A DNA stretch of 52,422 nt. It comes from Endozoicomonas elysicola (lineage in GTDB: Bacteria; Pseudomonadota; Gammaproteobacteria; Pseudomonadales; Endozoicomonadaceae). Position 1 is the stretch's first letter. Every line of letters begins with the position of its first letter. The stretch lies in the NCBI RefSeq assembly GCF_000710775.1, contig NZ_JOJP01000001.1, positions 534,264 through 586,685 on the forward strand, written 5' to 3'. Both the position numbers and the translations under genes were made by a program. Below the pieces are notes generated by a model. It did not search any database and had not been told where the DNA came from. It was given only the letters and a program-made list of their open reading frames with translations. Positions 11,841-20,586 of the stretch are shown here, piece by piece.

Positions 11841-12209
11841 TTACCTCAAGGGTGTGGTGCCCATATTTCTATCTTGTAATGGGTTCATGGTGTCATCAAT
11901 TTCGATAAAGCGAACTTTTTCCAGTAATAACAGCTGGTTAATAGTCTTTTCTATCTGTGAATCAGCAGACTGATTGATATGGACAAGGATTGAGTTATTA
12001 CCTAATGGCCTGACCAATGATATTGGGTGATTACTTTTTGAATAGTTATTAATGTACTCATTCGCTTCAACAGCACCACCCAGTCCATGATAGGCGTCAG
12101 AGTAAAATCCAATAATGAGTCTTGTGGATTTAATACCTTCGACTATTTCTGCTTGAATACCAAGGCTAAACACCATGAATAAAATGATGTTCAATAGTTT
12201 CTTGTTCAT
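11841..12209 (-). CDS. Small secreted I9/propeptide-like protein upstream of subtilisin
   Basis: The 122-aa protein has a clear signal peptide (about 1-20, ending GIQA). The mature part has the size and pattern of a subtilisin propeptide / inhibitor I9 domain: LIIGFYSDAYHGLGG, then NNSILVHI, then QLLLLEKVRFIEIDDTMNPLQD. That last stretch parallels the end of the neighbouring protease's own propeptide (VEFAEPDLVMQTM...NDPLY). No catalytic domain follows; the stop codon is real. It is separated by only 4 nt from the protease gene. I infer a free-standing inhibitor or folding chaperone for the protease, or a paralogous propeptide left by duplication. Similarity is by eye and weak. Confidence 0.7.
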   Translation of the reverse strand: MNKKLLNIILFMVFSLGIQAEIVEGIKSTRLIIGFYSDAYHGLGGAVEANEYINNYSKSNHPISLVRPLGNNSILVHINQSADSQIEKTINQLLLLEKVRFIEIDDTMNPLQDRNMGTTPLR

Positions 12210-12449
12210 TTGTTAAGATTCACTATCTATTTAGTTTGAATTCGCTTTTCTGAAAGTAACTTCCTAATTATTCATCAGGCTTTTGTAATCTGTATTTTTT
12301 TGTCCTGCTATATAGATATGCTGTTGAACCAGTATTTTACAAAACCAGATTGCCTTCGGTTTTGTCATTGAGAATATTCGATTTGGAATTCCCCTAAGAA
12401 AAAAGTATGGTTGATGGATATAGAGGCTTCAAAGTAATTTGGATGATTG

Positions 12450-13031
12450 ATGGCAGAGTTGATATTGGATGTCACAAAGAACCCTCTGGTATTGGCAGGC
12501 TTAATTTTACTGTCAACCTATCTTCTTGAAGATGCTGCCATTATTTCGGCAGCATTGATCAGTATTGATGGCTTTCTCTCGCCAGAACTGGCTTTTCTGG
12601 CGCTGTTTATCGGGATTTTTACCGGAGACCTTGGCCTTTATGGGGTGGGACGTTTTTTAGGCCGTTGGTCATGGTTAGACAGAAGAATTCCAAAGGAGAA
12701 GATTAATAGCGCAGGTGAATGGCTAAAACGGCGTGCTGTTTGGACTATTCTGGTTGTACGCGTGGTGCCAGGCCTCAGATTACCTTCTTATGTTGCCTGT
12801 GGCTTTTTTCAATATTCATTTGTTTCTTTTTCCTGTTGGGTTTTTCTGGCCTCTTTGGTGTGGACCGGTGTGATTTTTATGGGGCTTTACTGGTTTGGCT
12901 CTATGTTTTGGAGTGAGCTTTCTTCACTAAAATGGCTTTTGCTTCTTTTAGTGATCATCGCCATTTTGATTTTGCATCGAAGTATAAAGCGATCAATAGG
13001 AAAAGATAACGCTGAGAAAAGTCAGGTCTGA
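12450..13031 (+). CDS. DedA-family (VTT domain) membrane protein
   Basis: About 193 aa with several transmembrane helices and the DedA/SNARE-associated signature: EDAAIISAALI near the N-terminus, a re-entrant GIFTGDLGLYGVGRFLG segment, and VVRVVPGLRLPSYVACG. DedA proteins are polyprenyl- or phospholipid-translocase-like membrane proteins needed for envelope integrity. The in-frame TTG at 12447 precedes the ATG at 12450; I prefer the ATG, although its ribosome-binding site is weak. It heads a plus-strand run with the ATP-grasp gene 43 nt downstream. The C-terminal tail is short and basic. Confidence 0.88.
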   Translation: MAELILDVTKNPLVLAGLILLSTYLLEDAAIISAALISIDGFLSPELAFLALFIGIFTGDLGLYGVGRFLGRWSWLDRRIPKEKINSAGEWLKRRAVWTILVVRVVPGLRLPSYVACGFFQYSFVSFSCWVFLASLVWTGVIFMGLYWFGSMFWSELSSLKWLLLLLVIIAILILHRSIKRSIGKDNAEKSQV

Positions 13032-13074
13032 TATTGTGGTTAAATCATCTCAGGGAAGGTAGTCAGAATAAGTT

Positions 13075-14235
13075 ATGGAAGCTTTCGTTCACGAAAAGAA
13101 TAGTGCATCTGCCCGATTATTTGTTGAGAGAACATCGCCGGATAAGCCAGTTCACCCCGGCATGCCGGACCTTGAGCAAGTAAAGAAACCAATTTCATTT
13201 TTTGAGTTTTGGCCGGGCTATCTTTTTTATATTCCTGTGGCTTTTCAATGGCTTTGGAACGCTATCCGTTTTCAAGGCCTTGGATTGCCATTGATAGCCA
13301 ATCCCTCAATTCCTTTAAGTGGGATGGTTGGGGAGTCGAAGTCAGGCGTTTTCTCCAAAGCATCTGGCGCTGCCAAAGATAGGATTGCCCCCTGGGTATT
13401 ACTGGATGATTGGGAAAATACTGATCAGGGTGCCAGCCGTGCGCAGCGGCTCTTTAAACATGCAGGCTTGAGCTTTCCACTGGTGGCTAAGCCTGATATT
13501 GGCTGCCGTGGTGCAGGTGTTCAGTTGATCAGGAGTAAAGCTGAGCTGGTTGCATATATAGAGAAGTTTCCTTCCGATGGCCATATTCTGTTCCAGCAAC
13601 TGGTTCCCTACGAGGCGGAAGCTGGTATTTTTTATATCCGTTATCCTGGAACCGAAAATGGCGAAATCATCTCCATCACGCTGAAATACCAGCCATATGT
13701 AATCGGGAATGGACAAAATACTCTGGAAGAGCTGATTTCTATGGATCCTAGGGCTGGTCAGCTAAAGCATCTCTATCTGCCGAGGCACAGGGATCGACTA
13801 CAGGATGTCTTACCTCACGGGCAGCCGTTTCGCCTGGCATTTACTGGTAGCCACAGTAGAGGTTGTATCTTTAGGGATGGGCGGAAGTTCATAACGCCTG
13901 AGCTTACAAGAGCCTTTGATCGACTGTGTAATGACTTGCCGGAATTTTACTACGGTCGGTTTGATGTCCGTTTTAAGGATATTGATTCTCTAATGAAGGG
14001 ACAGGATTACTATATACTTGAAATTAATGGAGCCAGCAGTGAAGCTGCTCATATATGGGACTGCAGAGGCTCTCTGGCCGATGCTTTTAAAACGCTTTTT
14101 TTTCAATATCGAACGCTTTTTAAACTGGGAGCTATTAATCGTCGTCGAGGTTTTTCTTCCCCTCCACTTCGACAATTGATAGGGGCGTGGCGAAGGGAGA
14201 AAAAGCTGGTTAGCTGTTATCCTGAGACAGAATAG
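13075..14235 (+). CDS. ATP-grasp domain protein (carboxylate-amine ligase-like)
   Basis: The 386-aa protein has a central ATP-grasp core. FPLVAKPDIGCRGAGVQLIRS resembles the nucleotide-binding Lys and glycine-rich loop, ILFQQLVPYEAEAGIFYIRYP is the following strand pair, and YYGRFDVRFK with YYILEINGASSEAAHIWD gives the Mg-binding Asp/Glu/Asn set. Such enzymes ligate a carboxylate to an amine or thiol with ATP. The substrate is unknown. It follows a DedA-type membrane protein, a pairing I recall from other Proteobacteria. An aromatic N-terminal stretch (FFEFWPGYLFYIPVAFQWLW) could be membrane-associated. No good ribosome-binding site lies near the ATG, so the start is tentative. Confidence 0.8.
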   Translation: MEAFVHEKNSASARLFVERTSPDKPVHPGMPDLEQVKKPISFFEFWPGYLFYIPVAFQWLWNAIRFQGLGLPLIANPSIPLSGMVGESKSGVFSKASGAAKDRIAPWVLLDDWENTDQGASRAQRLFKHAGLSFPLVAKPDIGCRGAGVQLIRSKAELVAYIEKFPSDGHILFQQLVPYEAEAGIFYIRYPGTENGEIISITLKYQPYVIGNGQNTLEELISMDPRAGQLKHLYLPRHRDRLQDVLPHGQPFRLAFTGSHSRGCIFRDGRKFITPELTRAFDRLCNDLPEFYYGRFDVRFKDIDSLMKGQDYYILEINGASSEAAHIWDCRGSLADAFKTLFFQYRTLFKLGAINRRRGFSSPPLRQLIGAWRREKKLVSCYPETE

Positions 14236-14263
14236 GATAGAAATAACAAGAGGACGGAACCTC

Positions 14264-14707
14264 ATGAATAAATTGCTCAAGAGCATTACTCTGTTTTTGT
14301 TGGTTGTCAGCGCACCCTCCTTTGCAGACAAGCATATTTATACCGGTTGGTTCAGCAGTAAAGCGGTCAGCGGTTATGATACAGTGGCTTATTTCACTCA
14401 GGAGAAGCCGGTGAAAGGGAGTGCCAAATATAAATTTGAGTATCTGGACGTTGAATGGTATTTCTCTTCTGAGAAGCATTTAAACCTGTTCAAAGAAAAT
14501 CCTGAGAAGTATATGCCACAGTATGGTGGTTACTGTGCGTGGGCTGTCGCTGCGAAAAAACAAAGGGCACCAGGAGACCCTAAATACTGGAAAATTGTCG
14601 ATAACAAACTGTACTTGAATTACGACAGCAGCGTTCAGGAAACATGGCTTAAGGATATTCCGGGCTTTATTAAAGCTGCAGATCAGCACTGGCCTGAAAT
14701 GAACTGA
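14264..14707 (+). CDS. Exported YHS-domain protein
   Basis: The 147-aa protein has a cleavable signal peptide (about 1-21, ending PSFA). The YHS-type region has AVSGYDTVAYFTQEKPVKG, then FEYLDVEWYFSSEKHLNLFKENPEKY and YGGYCAWAVA. YHS domains often bind metal through the Cys; here a single Cys lies in GGYCAWA. Homologues are periplasmic proteins frequently encoded beside DoxX-like membrane proteins, as here (25 nt downstream). AAGAGGACGG precedes the ATG. Function is unproven; a redox or copper/iron handling role is possible. Confidence 0.9.
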   Translation: MNKLLKSITLFLLVVSAPSFADKHIYTGWFSSKAVSGYDTVAYFTQEKPVKGSAKYKFEYLDVEWYFSSEKHLNLFKENPEKYMPQYGGYCAWAVAAKKQRAPGDPKYWKIVDNKLYLNYDSSVQETWLKDIPGFIKAADQHWPEMN

Positions 14708-14732
14708 TTTTTATATTTGCCAGGAGGCACAG

Positions 14733-15179
14733 ATGGTTTATAAGGGATTTACTTGGGCGCTAAGCCTGTACATTGCCGTGGTATTCGTTCAGTCATTGTT
14801 TTTTAAATTTACCGATGCTTATGAAACCCTGCATATATTTGGTGTTCTTGGCGCGTGGTCCGGGTTTCAATGGTTTGCCGATTATGGTGCTTATGGGGTT
14901 GGGGCTGTAGAGCTGGTGGCTTCAATATTACTGTTAACTCCACTGCGCCTTTACGGGGCGGCTATTGCTACAGGCGTAATGACAGGCGCTGTATTCTTTC
15001 ATTTATTCACACCCCTTGGCATTGCCATGCCCGAGTTTGATGAACTTGGGAATATCATTGGGGATGATGGAGGGCTGCTGTTTTATAATGCCTGTGGATT
15101 ACTGGTTTCAGGTATTATTCTGAGCATCCTGGAGTTTAGAAATACTGATAACAAAATTAAGCAGTTCCTTCATAGTTAA
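14733..15179 (+). CDS. DoxX-like inner-membrane protein
   Basis: The 148-aa protein has four hydrophobic helices (about 6-24, 50-68, 74-97 and 117-137), a DoxX-like arrangement, with FVQSLFFKFTDA in helix 1 and GAVELVASILLLTPLRLYGAA in helices 2-3. DoxX-family proteins are small quinone-linked or otherwise uncharacterised membrane proteins. The gene begins 25 nt after the YHS gene with an AGGAGG box directly before ATG, so the two are translationally linked partners. Specific function is not deducible. Confidence 0.82.
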   Translation: MVYKGFTWALSLYIAVVFVQSLFFKFTDAYETLHIFGVLGAWSGFQWFADYGAYGVGAVELVASILLLTPLRLYGAAIATGVMTGAVFFHLFTPLGIAMPEFDELGNIIGDDGGLLFYNACGLLVSGIILSILEFRNTDNKIKQFLHS

Positions 15180-15509
15180 AAATTTTAAAGTGTTGAAGAA
15201 CATCACTGTTTTCTTTTTGATAGCAGTGGTTCTTCAACGCTCACCTTCATAAAAACATCACTTCATTTTCACCTTTTTGTCATTTCTCCCAAATATTCTG
15301 GTTGTTCATTGAGGTTGGCTTCGACATTATAGAAAGAAAGCCCTGTGGTAGTTGCCATGGAGATAACACTGTAAGGCATCTTTCAATGTTCGGTGTTAAG
15401 GCAGCATATTCAGCGACTGATGTGATGAACATGGCGCTGAGTACCGAATACAGGCATAGCGATGATGAGTGTATTTGCGCTTGGAAAAAACTCAGGGATA
15501 GAGGACTAC
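15180..15509. other. Intergenic region with a strong hairpin, no gene seen
   Basis: About 330 nt between doxX and the acyltransferase gene. A hairpin at 15190-15239 pairs GTTGAAGAAC...CACTG with CAGTGGTTCTTCAAC. It has no U tract, so it may be a processing or weak termination structure. An in-frame extension of the downstream gene to 15462 and an overlapping 90-codon ORF at 15302-15574 were not accepted. Confidence 0.5.
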
Positions 15510-17276
15510 ATGCTGAACTCACCTTTCCGTTTACCAAGGCATACACGCTTTGGTTTGATAGAGTCTGCAATTGAGAAGTTTATTGGACTGAACATTCTTG
15601 AGCGCTTGTATGAGCCAGAATACAGGCATCAATACTCCGGAAAAGTCTTCCTGAAGCGGGTACTGGAGATTTTTAACGTTAGCTATGAAGTTGCAAGAGG
15701 CTCCATCTCATCAATTCCTGAGTCTGGCCCATCGATTATCGTGGCGAACCATCCTTTTGGTGGAATTGAAGGCGTTGCACTGGCAGATCTCCTGTTGCAA
15801 AGGCGTAACGATGTCAAGGTTCTCACCAACGAGCTCCTTTGCCGCATTCCAGAGTTTAAAGATGTGTTCATTGGCGTTGATGTATTAAGTAAGCAGGCGA
15901 AAGAAAAAAACAAACGGGCTATAGCAGAAGCTCAGGCCTGGGTTGCAGACGGTCATCAACTGTTAATTTTTCCCGCTGGTGAAGTATCAAGCTATAACAA
16001 AGCGTTAGATAGTATTTGCGACCCTGACTGGCGAAATACTGCCAGCTCCATTGCTTTAAATACACAGACCAGTGTTACACCTATTTTTGTAGAAGGAAGC
16101 AACAGTAAGCTTTTTCATTGGCTTGGCAGAATCCATCCCCGGTTGAGAACAGTAAGGCTGGTTCGTGAACTTATTAATAAGCAGGGTGCAACACTAGCTT
16201 TCCGAGTTGGGAAAACACTGAATACAAAAGAGTTGCACTCGTTTTCATCAAAAAAGGCACTGACTCACTATCTCCGGCTGTGTACTTATCTGCTTTCTTC
16301 TCAGCCGATTTATTCCGGGAACGTAGAGAATATGAAGTCTCAACGTGAAGAGGAAGCTATTGTAGATGCAGTCTCTAGTCTTGCGATAAAGGCTGAAATT
16401 GAAGATCTTTCAGAGAGCACGATGCTTCTGGAAAAAGGCGATATGGCTGTATATTGTGCAACCTCTCGCGAAATTCCATATGTTTTGAGAGAGATAGGTC
16501 GCCTGCGAGAGGTTACTTTCCGTCAGGTGGGTGAAGGTAGTGGCCGGTCACTCGATCTTGATCAGTATGATCAATATTATCTACATCTGTTTCTTTGGAA
16601 CAGGCAGAAGTCTGAGGTGGTTGGTGCTTATCGGATTGGCTGTGTTGATCAGATATTAAGTGACCATGGTATTCACGGGCTCTATTCAAGGAGTTTATTT
16701 AATTACAAGGACAGCTTTATTCATAAGTTGGGCTGTTGCCTGGAAATGGGGCGTTCTTTTGTCCGTCCGGAATACCAGAAGAGCCTGAGTGCTCTGCTAA
16801 TGCTTTGGAAAGGCATTGGGGCATATGTTGCGGCTAATCCGAGGTATCGAGTTCTGTTTGGTCCAGTCAGTATCAGCAGTGACTACAGTGAAGTGTCACG
16901 TCAATTAATGGCGGGCTGTCTTGGCGTTAACAATTCCGATCAAGCGCTAGCTGAGCTGGTCAGACCTACGACACCGTTAAAAAGCTCTGGCCAGTTCTGG
17001 TCTGTAAAGGATTTACAGGGCATCAATAATATTGAGCAGCTTTCTTCTCTGGTTCAGCAAATTGAAAAAGATAATAAAGGAGTGCCGGTTCTGCTGCGCC
17101 AGTATTTGAAGCTGCGGGGAGAGCTCGCTGCATTCAATGTGGATCCGGACTTTAATAATGCTCTGGATGGACTGATTATTGTCGACCTGTTTAAGGTTGA
17201 TGAAAAAACACTATCAAAATATATGGGAGCTGAACGTTGTAGCCTGTTTCTGAAATATCATCGTGAGGCGGCCTAA
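15510..17276 (+). CDS. olsF: Bifunctional acyltransferase, ornithine-lipid synthase type (OlsF-like)
   Basis: About 588 aa with two acyltransferase halves. The N-terminal half is a PlsC/LPLAT domain with VANHPFGGIEG (catalytic His) and LLIFPAGEVSS. The C-terminal half, from about residue 300, is a GNAT-like hemolysin/OlsB-type domain with LREVTFRQVGEGSGRSLDLDQ, EMGRSFVRPEYQ and LFGPVSIS. OlsF proteins join O-acyl and N-acyl transfer to make phosphorus-free ornithine lipids in the inner membrane. The ATG at 15510 is chosen because GAGG lies 5 nt upstream; the longer start at 15462 has no ribosome-binding site. Its stop overlaps the convergent DinB-like gene by 4 nt. Family fit is good; the actual lipid product is inference. 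Confidence 0.85.
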   Translation: MLNSPFRLPRHTRFGLIESAIEKFIGLNILERLYEPEYRHQYSGKVFLKRVLEIFNVSYEVARGSISSIPESGPSIIVANHPFGGIEGVALADLLLQRRNDVKVLTNELLCRIPEFKDVFIGVDVLSKQAKEKNKRAIAEAQAWVADGHQLLIFPAGEVSSYNKALDSICDPDWRNTASSIALNTQTSVTPIFVEGSNSKLFHWLGRIHPRLRTVRLVRELINKQGATLAFRVGKTLNTKELHSFSSKKALTHYLRLCTYLLSSQPIYSGNVENMKSQREEEAIVDAVSSLAIKAEIEDLSESTMLLEKGDMAVYCATSREIPYVLREIGRLREVTFRQVGEGSGRSLDLDQYDQYYLHLFLWNRQKSEVVGAYRIGCVDQILSDHGIHGLYSRSLFNYKDSFIHKLGCCLEMGRSFVRPEYQKSLSALLMLWKGIGAYVAANPRYRVLFGPVSISSDYSEVSRQLMAGCLGVNNSDQALAELVRPTTPLKSSGQFWSVKDLQGINNIEQLSSLVQQIEKDNKGVPVLLRQYLKLRGELAAFNVDPDFNNALDGLIIVDLFKVDEKTLSKYMGAERCSLFLKYHREAA

Positions 17277-17803
17277 TCAGAAGGCATCACCTGCTGATTT
17301 CGGTAGATCAGTGTAGAGGTAGCTACACCAAGATCTTTTGGGGGCTCGTTACCTGCTACTTGAAATAGCAGGTTGATTAGAGCCATGTGGTGCGTTGTAT
17401 GACTTTGTAAAAACAGCAGTTCCCGTACCAGGGATGACTCCAGTGAGACAGTACTTCCATTCGTGTCAATAGTAGCACTGAACGCCAGGTTTATACTTGC
17501 CGAGGGAGTGTTTGCCAGACTGGATAATTGGTGTGTGATATTCAGCAATGTTCTTAATGCTGAAGCAAGATTAACCTCATACTCAGTGTCCCTTTTTCGC
17601 TCATCATAGTTAATTTGTTTACTTTCCAGTCCTGAAAAAAAGCACTGATAAAATTCAATGATATGACGAACATGGGCGCCTATTGTTTGCGAGTTATCAG
17701 TTAGTACTTCTTCCTGATAGCTACTTGAAGAGAGTGTCTTAAGAGCCTGGATTAGCTCAGACAACAGTTGTTCATTACACTGGCAGACGCTTTGTAGTGA
17801 CAT
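17273..17803 (-). CDS. DinB/YfiT-superfamily protein
   Basis: The 176-aa soluble, mostly helical protein has the His pattern of the DinB-like metal-dependent four-helix fold: GAHVRHIIEFYQCFFSG, then NYDERKRDTEYE, then LQSHTTHHMALINLL. Three His residues (in HVRHI and THHM) could form the metal site. Members include thiol transferases and DNA-damage-induced proteins; no specific role can be assigned. It is convergent with olsF, their stop codons overlapping. No operon partner. Confidence 0.7.
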   Translation of the reverse strand: MSLQSVCQCNEQLLSELIQALKTLSSSSYQEEVLTDNSQTIGAHVRHIIEFYQCFFSGLESKQINYDERKRDTEYEVNLASALRTLLNITHQLSSLANTPSASINLAFSATIDTNGSTVSLESSLVRELLFLQSHTTHHMALINLLFQVAGNEPPKDLGVATSTLIYRNQQVMPSD

Positions 17804-18179
17804 TCGACCTTGAACCTTATCACTTTTCTTTATGAACCAATGCCACGATCGCTTATGGCATATTATTCAGTGTGGGCTACCTTGCCCTTTCACAAAACCA
17901 TTTCAGTCTTGCACAGGCAGTGAGCTTTTGTATATAGCTGACAGGTGCTCGACAATACTGCTCGCCTAATATCAATAGTCGATTGGTTAACCGAAGCAGT
18001 GCTATGTAAACTTCACATTAAACTCGTTAGAATGCTCGTGCCAGTCAGCCATGAGCTTGAAAAAAGCCATGAGTCAACGAGAAGTATTTGAGTTCATCTT
18101 TTTGTCTTCTTGGAGGGGGATAATGAGATAGGAACCTAATGCTTTTCAGCATTAAAGACAGTCGACCGAGGATTATTAG
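17804..18179. other. Intergenic region upstream of gcvH
   Basis: About 376 nt separate the divergent DinB-like gene and gcvH. I looked for a glycine riboswitch and do not see its conserved core. A small hairpin, AATGC-TTTTCA-GCATT, lies near 18137-18152, just before the gcvH ribosome-binding site GAGG. No ORF with a convincing start is present. Confidence 0.4.
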
Positions 18180-18572
18180 ATGAGCAACATACCTTCTGAG
18201 TTACGGTATCTGCGTTCCCACGAATGGGTCAGGTTGGAAGAAGACGGAACCGTCACCATTGGTATTACTGATCACGCCCAAGAGTCATTGGGGGATGTCG
18301 TATTTGTTGAGTTGCCTGAGCCGAGTACTGTTCTTGGTGCTGGTGATGAAGCGGGGGCTGTAGAGTCTGTAAAAGCGGCTTCTGAGATCTATGCACCGTT
18401 GACTGGTGAAATTGTTGAAATAAACGAAATACTGGAAGATGCACCAGAGACCGTCAATAGTGATCCATATAATGACGGCTGGTTTTTCAAAATGAAGTTG
18501 AAGGATGATGGTGAGCTGGGTGATTTGCTGGATGCAGAAGCCTATGCAGAGTTCGTTGAGTCAGAAGCTTAA
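18180..18572 (+). CDS. gcvH: Glycine cleavage system H protein
   Basis: The 130-aa lipoyl carrier protein of the glycine cleavage complex shuttles the aminomethyl group between the P, T and L proteins. The whole protein matches the family: [24 protein letters not shown] at the N-terminus, the lipoylation site Lys65 in [15 protein letters not shown], and [14 protein letters not shown] near the end. Length is normal. The P and T genes are not adjacent, so gcvH is solitary here, which is common in this group. GAGG lies 8 nt before the ATG. Confidence 0.97.
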   Translation: MSNIPSELRYLRSHEWVRLEEDGTVTIGITDHAQESLGDVVFVELPEPSTVLGAGDEAGAVESVKAASEIYAPLTGEIVEINEILEDAPETVNSDPYNDGWFFKMKLKDDGELGDLLDAEAYAEFVESEA

Positions 18573-18743
18573 TTTTATAAAGCCCGAACCCGAAGGCAGG
18601 CGGGGATGACCAATCCCCCGCCAGTATAAATATCATGGGTATATTCTCGGACTTATCTCTTCTTATACTTCACAGTTAATATCTCTACGGTTTCTTTTAG
18701 CTGTCCCAGAACAGTGTACCCTTCTCAAGGACTTTGAACGGCC

Positions 18744-19493
18744 ATGAATGATGAGCAGTTACTCCGCTATAGTCGACAGATCATGCTTCCTCAGATTGAT
18801 ATTGAGGGGCAGGAGCGGTTGCTGGAGGCCAGAGTTTTAATTCTTGGTTTGGGGGGGCTTGGCTGCCCGGCAGCACAGTATCTGGCAGCTGCTGGAGTTG
18901 GACAGATGGTGCTGGTGGATCCGGATACGGTGGATACCACGAACCTACAGAGACAATTGCTTTATTCCAGCCTTGATCAGGGTACTCCAAAAGCAGAAGC
19001 TGCAAAAAACCGGTTGTCTGCAATTAATGGAGGTGTTGAATTTGAGGTCGTGGAAGACCGGCTGGAAGGTGAAGCTCTGTTCGAACAGGTGAGTAAAGCA
19101 ACCGTGGTTCTGGATTGTACCGATAACTTTTCCAGCCGTTTTGCGATCAATGCTGCCTGTGTGAGGGCTGGCGTTCCATTAGTGAGCGGGGCCGCCATTA
19201 GGCTTAATGGACAGCTGTCCGTTTATGATCGCCGACAGCCAGATGCTCCCTGCTACCGCTGTCTTTATGATGAACAAAGCAATGAAAGCCTCAGCTGCTC
19301 AGAATCCGGAATACTGGGGCCAGTAGTGGGTACTATTGGCACAATGCAGGCCCTGGAAACAATCAAGCTGATCACCGGCTTTGGAAAGACGTTACATGGT
19401 CGGCTGATGATCTTTGATGCCATGACCATGGAGTGGCAGACAATGGGACTGCAGGCAGACCCGGATTGCCCTGTCTGCGGTCATGATAGATAA
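18744..19493 (+). CDS. moeB: Molybdopterin-synthase adenylyltransferase MoeB (ThiF/HesA family)
   Basis: The 249-aa E1-like enzyme adenylates the C-terminus of MoaD in molybdenum cofactor synthesis. Seen are the Rossmann loop VLILGLGGLGCPAAQYLA (33-50), VDPDTVDTTNLQRQLLY (58-74), DCTDNFSSRF (124-133), and two Cys pairs (170/173 and 242/245) for structural zinc. ThiF is very similar; the absence of thi genes nearby and the presence of the Mo-enzyme gene msrP about 31 kb away slightly favour MoeB. It is convergent with the TfoX-like gene (24-nt gap). Confidence 0.88.
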   Translation: MNDEQLLRYSRQIMLPQIDIEGQERLLEARVLILGLGGLGCPAAQYLAAAGVGQMVLVDPDTVDTTNLQRQLLYSSLDQGTPKAEAAKNRLSAINGGVEFEVVEDRLEGEALFEQVSKATVVLDCTDNFSSRFAINAACVRAGVPLVSGAAIRLNGQLSVYDRRQPDAPCYRCLYDEQSNESLSCSESGILGPVVGTIGTMQALETIKLITGFGKTLHGRLMIFDAMTMEWQTMGLQADPDCPVCGHDR

Positions 19494-19517
19494 ATAAGTT
19501 TACGATTTTTGAAGCGG

Positions 19518-19784
19518 TTACAGCACTGGGGGGCTGTCTTCTACAGCCTCAAGCAGGCGGGCTTTGTAATCAGGATCCAGGTCATTCCAGTGGGCTCCGA
19601 TAAGAGCGCCTTCAAGCGCGTAGAGCAATACTTTCGAAACTTTGAACCCCCGATCACGGACTTTGCAATAGGCTGCAACAGAACCAACTTCATGAAGTTG
19701 CTCAAGGGTTCTGATGCCAACAGCGTTTAACCATTGTACGGATGTTTTACCAAGGTTTTTTAATTCGATCAGATCAGTTGCCAT
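19518..19784 (-). CDS. TfoX C-terminal-domain protein
   Basis: The 88-aa protein consists only of the TfoX/Sxy C-terminal helix-hairpin-helix-like domain: ELKNLGKTSVQWLNAVGIRT, then LHEVGSVAAYCKVRDRGFKVSKVLLYALEGALIGAHWNDL. Full-length TfoX activates competence genes with CRP; stand-alone C-terminal-domain proteins are widespread and of unknown role. Size is normal for this subgroup. The start ATG lies just after the GGATCC at 19788. Confidence 0.88.
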   Translation of the reverse strand: MATDLIELKNLGKTSVQWLNAVGIRTLEQLHEVGSVAAYCKVRDRGFKVSKVLLYALEGALIGAHWNDLDPDYKARLLEAVEDSPPVL

Positions 19785-19951
19785 TTACTGGATCCCTAAC
19801 TCAACTCTAGCGTCCGTACCAGAGACAGCATGATTATTGAAAGTCAGAAGTCATTTTCTCTTAAGAATAGACCAGACTTTTGAGGTCCTCCCATAGAGTT
19901 ATCAGTTATTACCAAAGCAATGATAATTTGACGCCTTACTGGTACTACCTA

Positions 19952-20566
19952 TCAAATTCCATGGTGTTCCAGCTGTCTTTTTAACTCGTCCTGCCAAAAT
20001 AGATGATCGGTGTTAAGTGATATCAGAAGAGGGGCGTCTATTGAGCAGGGCTCTTCCAGCCAATCCAGCTGCTGTTTCATGATATCAACAGTCGCTTCGG
20101 AGGCGGCTCCAGGCTTCTTTAGCCGGTTGCAGAGCCTCTTATTAATGGTGCTTTCCTGCGCCTTGCAGTAGACAATAGCGCAGGTAGTCTTGAGTTTTTT
20201 TGCAATGTCGATAAATTGTCGACGATCTATGGCACGCAGAGCTGCAGAATCAAGAATGACCGAATAGCCCGATTCCAGCAGAGTGTGAGCCAGAGAGCCC
20301 ATTTGGGTGAATGTCTTTTTATGAGCGGCAGGGGAGTAAATATTCAGGCCTGCTGCTTTGGAGGATTGTTCTGGTCTCAAACCGTAGAGACGCTTCCTGA
20401 CCACATCGGCGCATACCCAGGCGGCCTGAAACTCGTGGGCGATCATACCGCTGGCAGTACTTTTTCCTGAACCCGATAGCCCCATCATGATAACCAGAAA
20501 GGGTGTGGAGCTTTGGGTTAGCTCAGTTGGTTCATAGAGCCACTTTTCATCAATTGGCAGGGGCAT
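19952..20566 (-). CDS. P-loop kinase-like AAA_33 family protein
   Basis: The 204-aa soluble protein has a Walker A at residues 29-37 (GLSGSGKST). Further motifs are CADVVRKRLYG, VILDSAALRAIDRRQF (Walker B-like Asp in VILD) and NKRLCNRL, the pattern of zeta-toxin/gluconokinase-like AAA_33 kinases. It resembles the C-terminal kinase half of two-domain aminoglycoside phosphotransferase/P-loop proteins, here free-standing. Substrate unknown. It is monocistronic; downstream is a gap, upstream the repeat-rich region before mrcB. Confidence 0.8.
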   Translation of the reverse strand: MPLPIDEKWLYEPTELTQSSTPFLVIMMGLSGSGKSTASGMIAHEFQAAWVCADVVRKRLYGLRPEQSSKAAGLNIYSPAAHKKTFTQMGSLAHTLLESGYSVILDSAALRAIDRRQFIDIAKKLKTTCAIVYCKAQESTINKRLCNRLKKPGAASEATVDIMKQQLDWLEEPCSIDAPLLISLNTDHLFWQDELKRQLEHHGI

Positions 20567-20586
20567 TGCTCAGTTACCTTGGATTA

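Noticed and set aside
15302-15574. 90-codon plus-strand ORF before olsF, with several Cys
   Set aside because: Overlaps the olsF start by about 65 nt in another frame, has no good ribosome-binding site and no recognisable pattern.
17804-18179. Glycine riboswitch upstream of gcvH
   Set aside because: Expected by analogy, but the conserved GGAGAG-type core and tandem aptamer layout are not present.
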